This document shows positions 27,711-39,800 of a DNA stretch of 64,000 nt, one piece after another (within the stretch, counting starts at the first letter, position 1; each line of letters opens with the position of its first letter). This DNA is from Lates calcarifer (Eukaryota; Chordata; Actinopteri; Centropomidae): positions 9,821,686 to 9,885,685 of the forward strand of contig NC_066843.1 of assembly GCF_001640805.2 (NCBI RefSeq), given 5' to 3'. The notes under the pieces were generated by a model, which saw nothing but the letters and a program-made list of their open reading frames with translations, had not been told where the DNA came from and made no database searches. The position numbers and the translations under genes were made by a program.

Positions 27711-28725
27711 TGGAAAGGGGGGTGGGGGGGGGTGGCGGGAGGGGAGAAGAGGTGGAGCCGACAGAGCTGACAGAACTGCATGTCCTTACCCCGTACTAGA
27801 CAAGGATTCTCACGTCCGTCCCAGACTGGAAATCTGGGGCTCTGGGGGATTTGGCTGGTTTGCGAAGGGCTGGTTAGGATAGGGGATTGGGGCTGAGCCA
27901 CTGAATCTGTGACACAGGTCACTTATATTGGCTGAGAGCTTATAATTTTATCTAAGCCTCAAGCAAGTTAGAAGATTTTTGTTTCAATTACTGCAAGAAA
28001 AACTGATTAACAGTGCACATACATATTAAACTGGCACACCTCCGATGATCAGTGCCCATCTGAAGTTCTCATGTTTGTGCCTTTTCTGTCTTTATTTTAA
28101 GGATTGAGGTTAGGACAAGGACAAAATGTTCTTCACCACTGTTCATATCGAATTATGTTATGAGCCCCAGAGAGGATCGATTCAGTGGGATAAATAACTG
28201 TGAACTGAACTGGAACTGTTCACAATAAACTAGCAAATGGACTGATAGCTGCGATGACTGTCTGTTACCGCGGGGTGAAAATTAAGGCAGTTGCTGCTGG
28301 TTTCTGTCCTGTTCCCCTGAGATAATGCACGCCACAAAAGAGGGAGGCAGAAAAACACTGAATGTCGGGTAGACAAGCGATCCACCCTCAGGATCTGTAT
28401 TGTTTTTCCTCGCCACGGTTATGGTATTCATGGGAAGACTCTGTGTACCCTGTACGGCTGTAGACCAGATGTGGTCCTGAGCTGACTGTGGTGCAGGACA
28501 GGGACCACAGAAGACAGATGGAGGGAGAGAGAGAGAGGGGGAGAGTGAGAGGGAAAATGGTGGGTCAACTGTGGGCAAGACACTTCCCAAAACACCTCTG
28601 ACCACCCTCCAGTAGCGCTTTAGAACTACTGGTGTGCATGTGCATGTGTGTGTGCACACTTGTGTCATGGTTGGTGGTGAGTGTACGCCCCTGCTGGAGA
28701 TGACTGCTGGAGGTGGTGGGATGTT

Positions 28726-28747
28726 GGGGGGGGGGGGGGGTATGTAT

Positions 28748-28787
<40 letters not shown>
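28726..28787. repeat. Poly(G)15 followed by (TG)n microsatellite
   Basis: A pure run of 15 G (28726-28740) is followed by TATG/TG repeats to 28787. Such G-runs are often misassembled or length-variable. Confidence 0.95.
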
Positions 28788-28790
<3 letters not shown>

Positions 28791-29414
28791 CCCTGAGAAC
28801 TTTTTTTTCCCTCCCTTGGCGTAGCTGCGTTGCTCTCCAGGACCATGGAGTGTTGCCCCCCTGCAGCTTAAGCCTCTGTCTCTTTTTGTCCCCGGCACAA
28901 CAGCCTGTGGCATTCCATGGCAGCAAATCTGGCTGTGCTGTCACATGGGGGAGATTAGCCAAACTAAGACCTCAATAGAATGCTCACTTTACTCACCCAT
29001 TCCAGCAGTGGCCGCCCCCCGTGCCCAAACACCCTCACACACCCAATTTAACCGTTCCTCGTCTAGACAGAGTGCAAAGCGATTATTATTGGCATTATTA
29101 AGACTTATAAGAAATGCTGTTTTTTTGTCATTGTCACATTCCCAGTCGGTACACATGGGCTGCCGAGCAGTTTCCCACTGTGAAGACCACTTCCTCGTCG
29201 GTTGGGCCTGCGCAGTGTTCCGCCCAGCCAAACTGCAGCTTCTGGGACTAGACGCAGAATATCTTGCAGTGGATTTACATCTACTTCCTATCCGTTTTCT
29301 TCTGTAACTGTGGTTTCTCATGCCTCCTGGCTCCTCCGGTCCACCTCCCCTTCATAATGCAGTTATTCTGGGCTTGGTCACAGATATTTGGAGTTATTCT
29401 AGCCACACCACCGC

Positions 29415-29418
<4 letters not shown>

Positions 29419-29454
<36 letters not shown>
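29419..29454. repeat. (CA)n microsatellite
   Basis: About 18 pure CA units. Confidence 0.95.
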
Positions 29455-29456
<2 letters not shown>

Positions 29457-32400
29457 ATCCTTATCTGGCGGGGGGACACTTGGAGGAGGATCTTCCAGGA
29501 AACGAAGCTCCAGCAGGCTGGAGAAGTCTGTGGCTGCCTGAAGGGACCTAGGATGAACTGGAAAGGGGACAGGGGGGAAACAGTGGAGATCTGGGTGGAA
29601 GAGAACCCTCTCCTAGGGGGTACTGCAAGAACAAAGCCATCTGACTGCATTTATAGACAAAGAGGGAAACACATATGGTTCATGTTTGTAGCATGTCAGA
29701 CTTACACCATTTGCCCCTTTTACGCAACCCCTTCATCCTCATTTACATATGTATTCATGCCCAAATGGGAATTATTAGATTAAGATTTACCAGATATATT
29801 CCCTGGTTACGTTTTTTAAAAACCGCTTACATCAGGTTGGAGTTAATGCACTGAAAGAGGACACTTAACAGATTATTATAGTCGACAGAATCTGATGACG
29901 GTTATGATTTTAGAGTTAAGACCATTGTTCCAGTTATTGGTTAAGTGAATCAATCTTACTCTTTGGGTTACAGAGATGGGGGGAGGCTGAGCTTCATGAG
30001 GCCCAGGAGCTGAGGCCAAAGCATGAGTCTGAGTTTGCAGCTGGAGACCGGGGGCCACAGTTGCAGCGGCACAGAAAATAATTAGGTTTATTTTCACGTA
30101 ATGGTCTACTGCCCAGAGCACCACCATTGCTAAGCATAGGCAAAAAGCTATTTTATCGCTGCCACATAAAAGGACCTCTCTTACCGCCTCTCAAAATGGA
30201 TGTCATTAATGGACCAGGTCTGGTCGAAAAAGGGGTGAGGGTAGGGACATCGAAAGGCAGGGGGGAGGGTTGATACATTAGGGGAGGATATATGGGCAAG
30301 AGCTGCCCAATCCAAACTGGCGAGCAGCTCGGGCCGTGGCTCAGTGGCACTGCCTCCCTCACCTGTTTTACATTACAAGCAGAGCAAAAGCAACAGTAAA
30401 CCGTGAACCGTGAAGTTTAACCATTAGGCATTGCAATTTAATTGCCATCTATGGTATATCTGCTCTGAAGTCACACTTGCACATATTGCTGAACAGCAGC
30501 ATTCAAAATATGAGCTAGTTGACCATTAGGGAGGATATTAAGATTTCACACTACCTATGATGTATTCAGCCCCCCCACCCCCCAAAAAATACCATCAGGT
30601 CACTGCAAACCATCTGTCTAAATACCTTTGCTAGGTATGAGCATATAATTCACTGAAATTATGCATCACAAATAACAACGCACATTAAGTTCTGATAAAA
30701 ATCAACATATTTTAGCTCCTGCTCCCAAACACATTGGGCTGATTTTGTTTATCCTCATCACTCAGTCTGTTGCTTGCCTCTGACGTAGCTCTCTGGCAGC
30801 CAGCTGTAGCCAACCCAGCCGCACCACAGCCCAGCGCAGTCCCAGCCAAGCCCTAGCCAGGCCTGCTGCAGCACCGGGCCTGCTGGCTTTTACTAGATGC
30901 ATTAAGTCATGCTTTTGCGTCTGCCGGGAGACATTGTGAGACCCAGCGATCATCTAAGCCACCAGTGATCTAACACAACCAGCGGAGGGGAGCACGAGTG
31001 ACGTCCGTGACTCACATCATTTGCCGCTGAGTCTATCTCCAACCCACGGACCACACTGCCTCTTCCAGAGGGCGTAGCTCACCTTGCACCTCTGGCCTCC
31101 AGAGTTGGACCTGACTTAGTCATGCAAGTCATTTTTGACAGCGATTTTTGCAATAAAATGCTGTGTAGTCAAGAAGTGGTAGTAATAATGTAAGACAGAA
31201 CAGGTCCAAGATGAAAGTAATGGCTCTGGATCATGAGTGTGTAAACGATCAGAGCGTGGGGTGCTCCACCCCTGTAGGTCTATGGGTTTTGGGTGGGTGC
31301 CTTTATTTTTCACCTCTGTCAGAAATAAGGCGCCTGAGTTAAGTTTACCGCTTTCTGTCAGGCTCTGAGTGCCAATCAGACAGACAAACCTTAATCATCT
31401 CTTCTTGGCAGTTGACCCAGTTCTTATAGACTGGCTTTGCAACATGGAAGCCATGGGCATATCTGACATATCCATTAAGTATGCATTAATCCCAATTCGT
31501 TACATCCCCCAGGGACATAGGATTACCAAAAAAATCCAAGAAAATGAGCAGATTATTTATGGGGAAAGCAGGGAATGTTTTTGTCACAGATGACCTCTTG
31601 CCTTTCTTGTGACGCGCACACACACACACACATACACAGAATCAGGAGTAGGAGTGAAGTCAACGCTTGGCAAAGCAAAGCAGTGCGGGTACCTGAGATG
31701 TCAGGCTCCTGGCTCCACTGATTCAGGCTCTTATTGCCCCTTCCTATTCCTTCCATGCTTCCCACTTTCCACTCACAACAGCAGTGCTTTGCCAGCGGGG
31801 TCACCATCTCACACAACAGTCTCACAATGCCGCATTTGTCCATAATATGCTAATTTTGGTGGTGAAAGCAAGTGATCTTACACAAAAATTCACCAAAGGT
31901 TTGTGATGTTGCTCAAACAACAATTTCCCCCCTGTTCAACAGACTCTGCTATCAGGCATTTTCCAGCTGTCTCATGTGGTAGCCTTTTGGCTAATAGCAC
32001 CAAAATTAGTATTCATGAAGCATCCCTCACTTCCCTGCTTGTTTGCTCTCTGCTGTGTTCTCACCATAAATTTGGCTCCCGGAACAGCAACTTACAATGG
32101 TTGAAATACTTCTTGTTTTGTGACTCCGTGCATGCTCGTGTGCATGTGAAAGTGTGCATCTGTGCACATATGCTTGATACTCATGCAAGAGAATATGTGT
32201 GCTCATTTGCACTCAAGTAACTTATTGGTGCATTTGCCCATTAAAAAAAAAAAACGTGCAATCCAAGAAGTGAATCTGGAATTTCCATAATAACATGTGA
32301 CCTTCTGATGTGTAATTGTTATTGTAGTTCACAGGAAAGCTTTTGGAACTGTCTTTCAGTTCTGCTCTTGACAAATATCTGACCTTTTTCATGTCGACAA

Positions 32401-33412
32401 ACATTTACTGCAACTTTGAGCCATCGGGAATTTTTAACCCTTGCTCTGGTGTATAAAACATACAACCACAGTGGCAGGTTGGATGTGGAAACAAAAGAGT
32501 AAGCACACTAAGACAGAAGCTGTGAATCCCCACTCCCAGAAGGCTACAGCTGGGAATGTGTGAAGTTTTGTACTCCCCACGGCAAAGGGAATGCACCCCT
32601 GGTAGCCGCAGGACACTCCCCGGCCAGCTCAGGAGAAAAGAGAAGCACAAACCGCAGAGGTTAGAGAACACTGCTCAGAACAGCAATCGTCACAATCAAC
32701 ACGTCACTTCACAAGGGGAATGACTGACAGGACACCGCGTTTATACACAAGAGAGTCACAACTTCCCCTTTAGAGGCTGGCCAAAGATGAAAAAGTGTCC
32801 ATATGATATCACTCATGTTAGGCAGACGTGAGAAAGCAGAGAGAAGTGAAAGCACATTACATCTGTGTTCAGCCCACAGTTATGATGTCAAAGCGTCTCA
32901 TGGAGAGTGGCCATCTGATCATGCTGAGAAATGTCTCTGCCACATGAAACATGAACAAAACAAAATCTGAGCGTGAATAGAATGCAGACAAATTAAATTA
33001 GCAACATCTGACTTAGTAATTAAGGAATGACATCAGGTTTTCCTTGATTTAATAATGACAAATAACTTCAGATTAAAAATAGAGAAATCATTACAGTCCT
33101 GTTTAAAGTGTAATAAACTGAGGTAAGTGTTTCTGACATGTAATGAGTCATTTTGTTCCTGTTAATATGTAATCTCAAACACTATTAAAGAAACTTTGTT
33201 CTCTTTAGTGATCAGAATTATTATTTTTTTTAAATATTCAAATGATATTATAATTGCTATATATAATTATTATATTTAACTGTTTATGGGAATAAAATAA
33301 ATTAATGTTGGCCTAGGAGGTGTTAAATTACAACTTAAAATAACACACAGTGATTACTTCATTCTACTATGTACAGTTTTATACAAGTTTTCATTTGCTT
33401 TCACTGAGGAGG

Positions 33413-33418
33413 TATAAA
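33413..33418 (+). promoter_or_regulatory. TATA box of a candidate small gene
   Basis: GGTATAAAAG is a near-ideal TATA element, 53 bp upstream of an ATG that opens a frame beginning with a signal-peptide-like sequence. Transcription would start near 33443-33451. Confidence 0.4.
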
Positions 33419-33465
33419 AGACACAGAGCAGGTGGAAAAGTGCTCTCCTCAGCTAGACTCTCAAA

Positions 33466-33900
33466 ATGAACCATAACTGGTATTCTTGGATGCTGTTTGT
33501 AGTTACTGTATGTGTGAACATGATACATCTCTCTGAGCTTGTCTTGGCTACTCACGGTAACAGTAACCCTGGAACCTATATCTGGCCCCCTATCCCAGAC
33601 TCACTCTATGCACCTTGTCAACCAACTCAATACGACAGCAAATGTGCCACAAAGTCCTCAAGCGAATGTGGACATACTATGAGAGAAATGCAGCCTGTTG
33701 CAGGCCATAGCACAAGGATTTTTCCAGCACCCTTTCCTGAACGCAGTGGAACTAAAGTCTCATACCGGGTATCAGTTTCCACTTTCCAGCTCCCTATAAT
33801 TGAACAAATTGCTTTGAATCAGATTTACTTGCATGGTCTGTTCTTTGTTATATGGGTTCAGAGTGATTACAGGATCACAACTGAGCTTTGCCTCAAATGA
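33466..33900 (+). CDS. Candidate small secreted protein, unidentified
   Basis: An intact frame of 144 residues. The first 28 residues look like a signal peptide (hydrophobic WMLFVVTVCV core, cleavage plausible after LVLA). The mature part has Pro/Ser-rich and Cys-containing stretches and no domain I recognise. A TATA box lies 53 bp upstream, and an ATTAAA poly(A)-like signal at 34062-34067 lies about 160 nt past the stop, so a complete small transcription unit can be drawn. Alternatively only the first 31 codons are coding: CTCACG/GTAACA at 33553-33561 would serve as a donor after the signal-peptide exon. It may also be a chance frame or an old gene fragment. Confidence 0.35.
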   Translation: MNHNWYSWMLFVVTVCVNMIHLSELVLATHGNSNPGTYIWPPIPDSLYAPCQPTQYDSKCATKSSSECGHTMREMQPVAGHSTRIFPAPFPERSGTKVSYRVSVSTFQLPIIEQIALNQIYLHGLFFVIWVQSDYRITTELCLK

Positions 33901-34069
33901 TGACAAACTACATGGATTCTCCCAGTAATATGTTCTCCTTTGGTGCAGCATTATGTTGCTATATTGCTGGCTTGCTGCTTCTGTGTATGAAGAGGACTGC
34001 TGACTGGATCAGGTCATAAAGGACAGATGAGGAAGTTTGTGTTGTTGTACAAAAATGTAATAATTAAAA

Positions 34070-36775
34070 GCATAAGCCCACATAGGACAAATGTTTGAGA
34101 AAATGGCCTTCCAGTGTTCACTGAGCAGTTACTGGCTCCAAGGAGCTGCACTTGAATTGAGAGCAAATGTTTTTCATTATAAAATTATTTGGAAAATATT
34201 TTTCAGCCAAGCTGCTAAGTTATTAATTGCCCACTTGCTGCTAGTTACTTACCATGTTTTTATATCTTGCCTAAAAATTGCCTTTATGTGAATGTGAAAT
34301 GCAAATGACTCTCCATCTGAACCCACACACTTAACATCTAATGATATTTATCTCTGATAATTGTGCACATTTACATGCACATTTACATTCATGTGCCAGA
34401 GCATGCAGACGCTCACTCACACATAAACAGATGTACATGCACAAACAGACTCTGCTTGAATGTGAGCACCGTCACTGCAAAGTGATAATAACCTGTGAGG
34501 AGACGCTGGCTGACGGCCAGCACATTGCCTCAGGAAAGCTTTCTAACATTTCACTTGTTCAGAGAACTTCAGGGGGCAAACATGTCAATAAGGAAGCTCT
34601 ATTTTATATCACATTTCTTTATTAAAAAAATATATCTTCTGTCATGTTGTAAAACATGATATGCGTAGAAACACAATATGGGAAAAGGAATACAATAATA
34701 GCAGCCTTATAGATGTGATTTCTCTTTCTTTCTTTCTTTCCCTTCCTCATGGTTTTGGCACACAAACTGAGCGGTTATTGATACGTAGCAGTAAATGCAG
34801 AATGAAGTTTCTGGGCTTATTAATACATGTCATTTGAGGAACAATGAAGGTTAATACACTGTTTCATCAAGCTGCACCGCATGTCCAGTAACAAATTTGC
34901 TGACATGTAAATGTCAAATGATTCAGTCAGTGCAGGACCTGAGGAAGAACTGGTTTGGAAGAACAAATGAATGAATGAAAGCACAAATCGCAACAATACA
35001 AAATGCACGTCATCTTGATTGATTCACTAAGCGAGCAGACCTTCAGCAGGCTCCCCTTTTCCATAAGAAAACCTCTCCAACAATGTAAACACAATAATAG
35101 TGTACAACGCAATAATAGAAGTGCCCTGAGTTTCTATTGGATAGACATTCCCATGGTTTCAGCTGTCCTAGGTGCCTGCCAGGATGTCGCTGGCCCATGC
35201 AACAGACAGCCATTTCCTCCCAGGGCCAGGTGATTGACAAAGACACAACAGACCTCAGAGCCAAAACGACCCGCTACTCCACTGCCAAGCACTCTGGCTT
35301 ATAGTGCCATTCCCATTCACTGTTAGCCTGGATTTTATATTTACTTAAAGATTTAATTGCAATACACTTAAACAATCTAAGTTAGATGCCATTACTATAT
35401 AATCCTGAGTAAATTCTACTAATCTAGAGACATTGGCGAATGTATGAACAATTTTAAGTCAAATGACGTTAAAATTTTGTCACGCCACACCTCTTTTTCA
35501 AATCCACGGAGTTATGAGAAGCTCTCGCAGTTGCAGACTGGACCATCAGCTTTTAAAACTCTAGGTACTTTTTGGAGTTTTTTTCACTTTCTATATTATA
35601 GCTTATACATACTCATTCATACACATATACAACCAGATAGATAATAAAAATAAAAAGAGAGAAAGAAAGAGAAAGAAGACAACATCAAACAAAAACCACC
35701 CACTTTTACATTTAACAGTGCCACTTTGTAAAGTGCAAATAAAAATAAAAAAAGTTCTGCAAGATTTTGATGTGTGACAATTTGTTGTGGTGTAATGCAG
35801 TTGACCTTGCAAAAAAAAAATAATAAATTGTTGAATCAACTTGGCATTTAGTGTATTGAACTAAAAATAAAAATTCCAGTACCCTCAAGCTTTTAAGTTA
35901 GATGTACTTAAGTTTCCATTTTACATTACTTAAATGTTTTAAGGCAAATGGTTTCCTCAAATTTTTAAAGTAAATTCGACTTATCCGGGCTTAGAGTGTA
36001 CAGAACAAAAGTGAGGAGCAACTGGAGATAGAGAGCCATATCAATTTCAGTTTTAATGAGCACTTTCTGTACTCAAGCTTAATAAGCAGAGTCACCATCT
36101 ATCATCCAAGTGTGTACCTTACAGGAACATGAAAAAAGTGCTTTTTATGATTGTGGTTGTTATTCTAAGACCGACGTGAAGTCAGCCAGTGGCAGATTTA
36201 TACTTTGATAATGACAGCGTAGTTTATATGGAAGTGAGTAAATCATGTCTTTCAGCTATCATATTTATCTCAACACAGCACAAAACATGATTGTGAAGTG
36301 ACATGCATCGGAAGGGAGGGAACTTCATCACAATAAAAAAAAAAAGAAAAGAAAAAAAAAAGGTAGGAGAGGTAGGTGAGGAGACGCGACAGAGGACCCA
36401 ACCCTGGGATTTTGGGCTGCCTTGTGTTGTAAACAGCTGCATGTTATCCAGCTTACGGCAATGAGACGTGACCAAGCCTCCCTCCCCTTGCTGCACATCT
36501 CCCAGGGATCACTTCAAGGTGAGATACCATCAGGTGGCGGTGATAGCATCGGATGCAGGCCCCAAAACATCCCCCCGCAAACAATATCACTAATTTGTTC
36601 CCCTCTCTCACTTCCCCAGAGTTCCACTGAGCGTACGTAAGCTTTTGTTTTGTCAAGCAGAGACAGCGAGACAGATTCCTTGTCAAAACTCTTTTCCTTC
36701 AGGCCTCTTTCATGAAGAGTCTGACTTCCAATCTGTTGACTGCACTGATGACTGCACTCATCTGTAAAGATCTCT
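34070..36775. other. Noncoding DNA
   Basis: No gene is supported. A (TTTC)n run lies at 34725-34741, A-rich runs at 35809-35823 and 36337-36361, and GAAA-type repeats at 35655-35680. Confidence 0.55.
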
Positions 36776-36812
36776 GTGTGTATGTGTGTGTCTGTGTGTG
36801 TGTGTGTGTGTA

Positions 36813-36868
<56 letters not shown>
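36776..36868. repeat. (GT)n(GA)n compound microsatellite
   Basis: An interrupted GT run to about 36822 passes directly into about 23 GA units. It explains the spurious frames on both strands here. Confidence 0.95.
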
Positions 36869-36869
<1 letters not shown>

Positions 36870-39800
36870 ATGACCAAACATAAGCCTCCGCGTTTCCTTG
36901 CAGTAGCTGTTGAGCTCATCAGGTTTGGAGGAGACGGCTCCTCTGACAGGTGTCGTTAAAGTATGAGTAAGTGTATCTGTGCACGGGGACGCTCACGGGC
37001 TCACAGTTGCCTATTATTAAAGAAAACATTCTGCCGTCACCATAGCGATGGCAGCGCTCTGAGATGGCTGCCGGGAGTGCTGACAGGCTTGTGTCAGAGC
37101 AGAATTTCCACCCTGCCATTTAAGATCACTCCATCCCTCCACCCCTCTTCTCATTTCTTTTGTCAAACCACCGAGTCCTTCTCTAACACTGCTTTTCTTT
37201 GCTCTCATCTTCTTACTTCCCCTACATGTATTGTCATTTTCTTTTTTCTTCTTCTTCTTTTCCACTGTACTCCCGTCTGTCCATATAGGCTCTCCTTGGC
37301 AGTCTACCAGTCTCCAACACTCATACACACACTGACACACACACACACAACACTATTACTTCTCAGAGTGAGAGACAGGCAGCAGCAGGTAGAGCTGCCT
37401 CAGTTTTCACACTACAACTACAATGTCTTCTCAAGGTAGGCTTTCACATTTACTATACAGGCTCATTACTTCACTTACTTCACAAAGCTGTCATCTCCAT
37501 CAGACTCTGTATAGTAGAGGTGCAGTGAAAGTTTGGGCTTGAAGGAACAGACGTATGCACACAAATACACCTAATATTTATTGATTTGAAAGCAGATAAT
37601 TACTGTATAAAGGTGTTAAGGCACAAAATACATAATGATCTGAATAGGTTAAGGTTAAGAGTTCAGTCAACAGTGAGACCTTAAATAGTACATACGTTGC
37701 ATTCTCTCACTGCAGAGTTAAGCTGGCAGGTATAGGCCACTATTCACACTGTCACTCACTGTAATGTCCATTAAGTAGGGAAATAATGGCGGCTAAAGAT
37801 ACTGTGTCTCACCCACCCAGCACACAGTTTACTGGGCACAAGCTGTCAGCTTATGTGTTCTGCATGACTCAGATTTTCTGATTAGCGGCCTGTTTGCATA
37901 GATACAGTACAACAAAAAACAAATGGGGCTGAAGGATAAGTAATGGCAGCTCAAATGAAAGGAATGATTTAATGAAATTGAAGGTTAAAAGTACAGTCAC
38001 TGACAAGTACCTTTGACTCCTGGCATCGAAACTGATGTTAATTTATGTGCGCACAAGGTGTTTTTGCTGTATATCTATCTGCATATCTATGACAGGGACA
38101 GAAAAATTGGAAAATAATCCACAAATTATACTCAGAAATCTAAATTTATTACCATGATAATGCCTGATTCTAATACATAAGTTACTTTTCAGCCCATATT
38201 TTTTTTATTCAATTCTGATGATCGTCCTCTGATTGCAGATCAGAGGGTAACACTGTCACCTCTCATAAGGATTTGGCTAATCAATGTCAGTCTACATATG
38301 AGTCTTGTAATGTATTGGCAAAGTATGGAGTGTTTGCCCTGCATGCTTGGATAGAGTGCAATTGCCATATCTTTACAATTTAGTATGGAGTATAATAGAT
38401 AAATGAGGCGTGCATGTATGTTGTGGTATATGTTTAATCTACCATCAAACTGTTTGCCTGGTGTTCTCCGTTGCATGATATTTTTGATACAGTCCAGGGA
38501 GAAATCCTGCGTGTATTTTCATTGTGACCACTGACGTAAAAAAACAAACAAAAAAAGCCACTGTAATTCTTTTTCAGTATGTGGTGAACAATGTGTTCAG
38601 TGAGCCAAATAAAGAACCAGGTTCAAACCCCTAGCTTAGGTTTGAAAAACACTGTTGATGTATGGCACCTGTAGATGTGTTGACATTTCACTGTGTTGAA
38701 GGATGACAAGTCTCCAGCCCCTTTTTCAGTGGGCAAGCTTGTCAAACTCCTAAATCTAATGTGACTGAGAGTGGGAGAAAAGCTCAGCAGGCTATATTTC
38801 TGAGGGACAGATGCATGACAGTAGAGCTGTGCCTGACTGAAAACAAGACCTGTACAAACAATGAATGTTCATGAGATGCTTATCTAGCTTTGATCTGTTG
38901 TGACTGATCGCAACACCGGAGGAAGCTACAGTGTCATAAATGTGCTCGTCAACAGGCTCTGGTAGGCAAGTCACTTAGATAGGATTTTTGTCATCTATTT
39001 TTATTTGAATTTTTAAGGTTCCAGACTCACACACGCTTATAACATCCACTCATCAACCTCTGTATAACCCGTCGAATTCTGCGTTGTTCTATATTAATGT
39101 GTTCTGACATCCTGGTCTACTTGCAAGTCATGGTCATGCAAAAGGGAGCCTCTAAGAGATTTGTCATAGTGCAGCTACGTGATTTATGAATAATTTTCCA
39201 CCAATGTGAAATCATCACCAGTGTGCTTTTACAAGCAGGATAATATCATAAAACCTTGGCACCCCCACCCATATTCTTTCATCTCATTCTCCTGTCCCCC
39301 CTTAATTCTCTTCTTAATTTTTAAGGCGCGTGGTAATAAAGTAGCTAGTACGAATTGGAATGGCTGCAATCTGATGACAGATTTATGGTGATTTTAGGAA
39401 GAGGCTTTTCAAGTGACGCACAATGAAATTGTTACATTTCAAGGCATGAATGGAGTTTGGAAACCTCACTGGATCCAATCTGTTAACGAGCCACGACTGT
39501 CAAAATACTTACGGTCGAGGAACCGTTTGTATTGTGCAGTGCCGATGTATAAATGTAGGGCAACGCATATGCACTTTATTTCTCTTGATTGCTCACCTCT
39601 CACCAACCTCACACATGCGCATGCCAGTACATGCAAGTGTGCACACACAAACACACACACGCGCCATGCACAGAGCCATCAGATACAGAGCTGCTGACAC
39701 TTCCTTTGGACTGATACTCCCCAGCTACAGTGACAGGCCAAACAAGTCTGAGCAGCATATAGCCATACACCTTTCATTACCCTTGGCCTGAGGCCTTCGA

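Larger units (their letters stand above)
27711..33300. other. Gene-poor DNA with several microsatellites
   Basis: No gene is supported. The 226-codon minus frame at 28282-28962 runs through the poly-G/(GT)n repeat and is treated as chance. Repeats are listed separately. AT-rich DNA at 33220-33300 precedes the candidate gene at 33466. Confidence 0.55.

Noticed and set aside
28282..28962. A 226-codon minus-strand frame
   Set aside because: It passes through the (GT)n/poly-G repeat, giving Thr-His and polyproline runs, and has no domain on either side.
38600..38660. GGTTCAAACCCC, resembling a tRNA or SINE B box
   Set aside because: No A box or cloverleaf can be drawn upstream, and the nearby CAAACC/GGTTTG pair is too short to mean anything.
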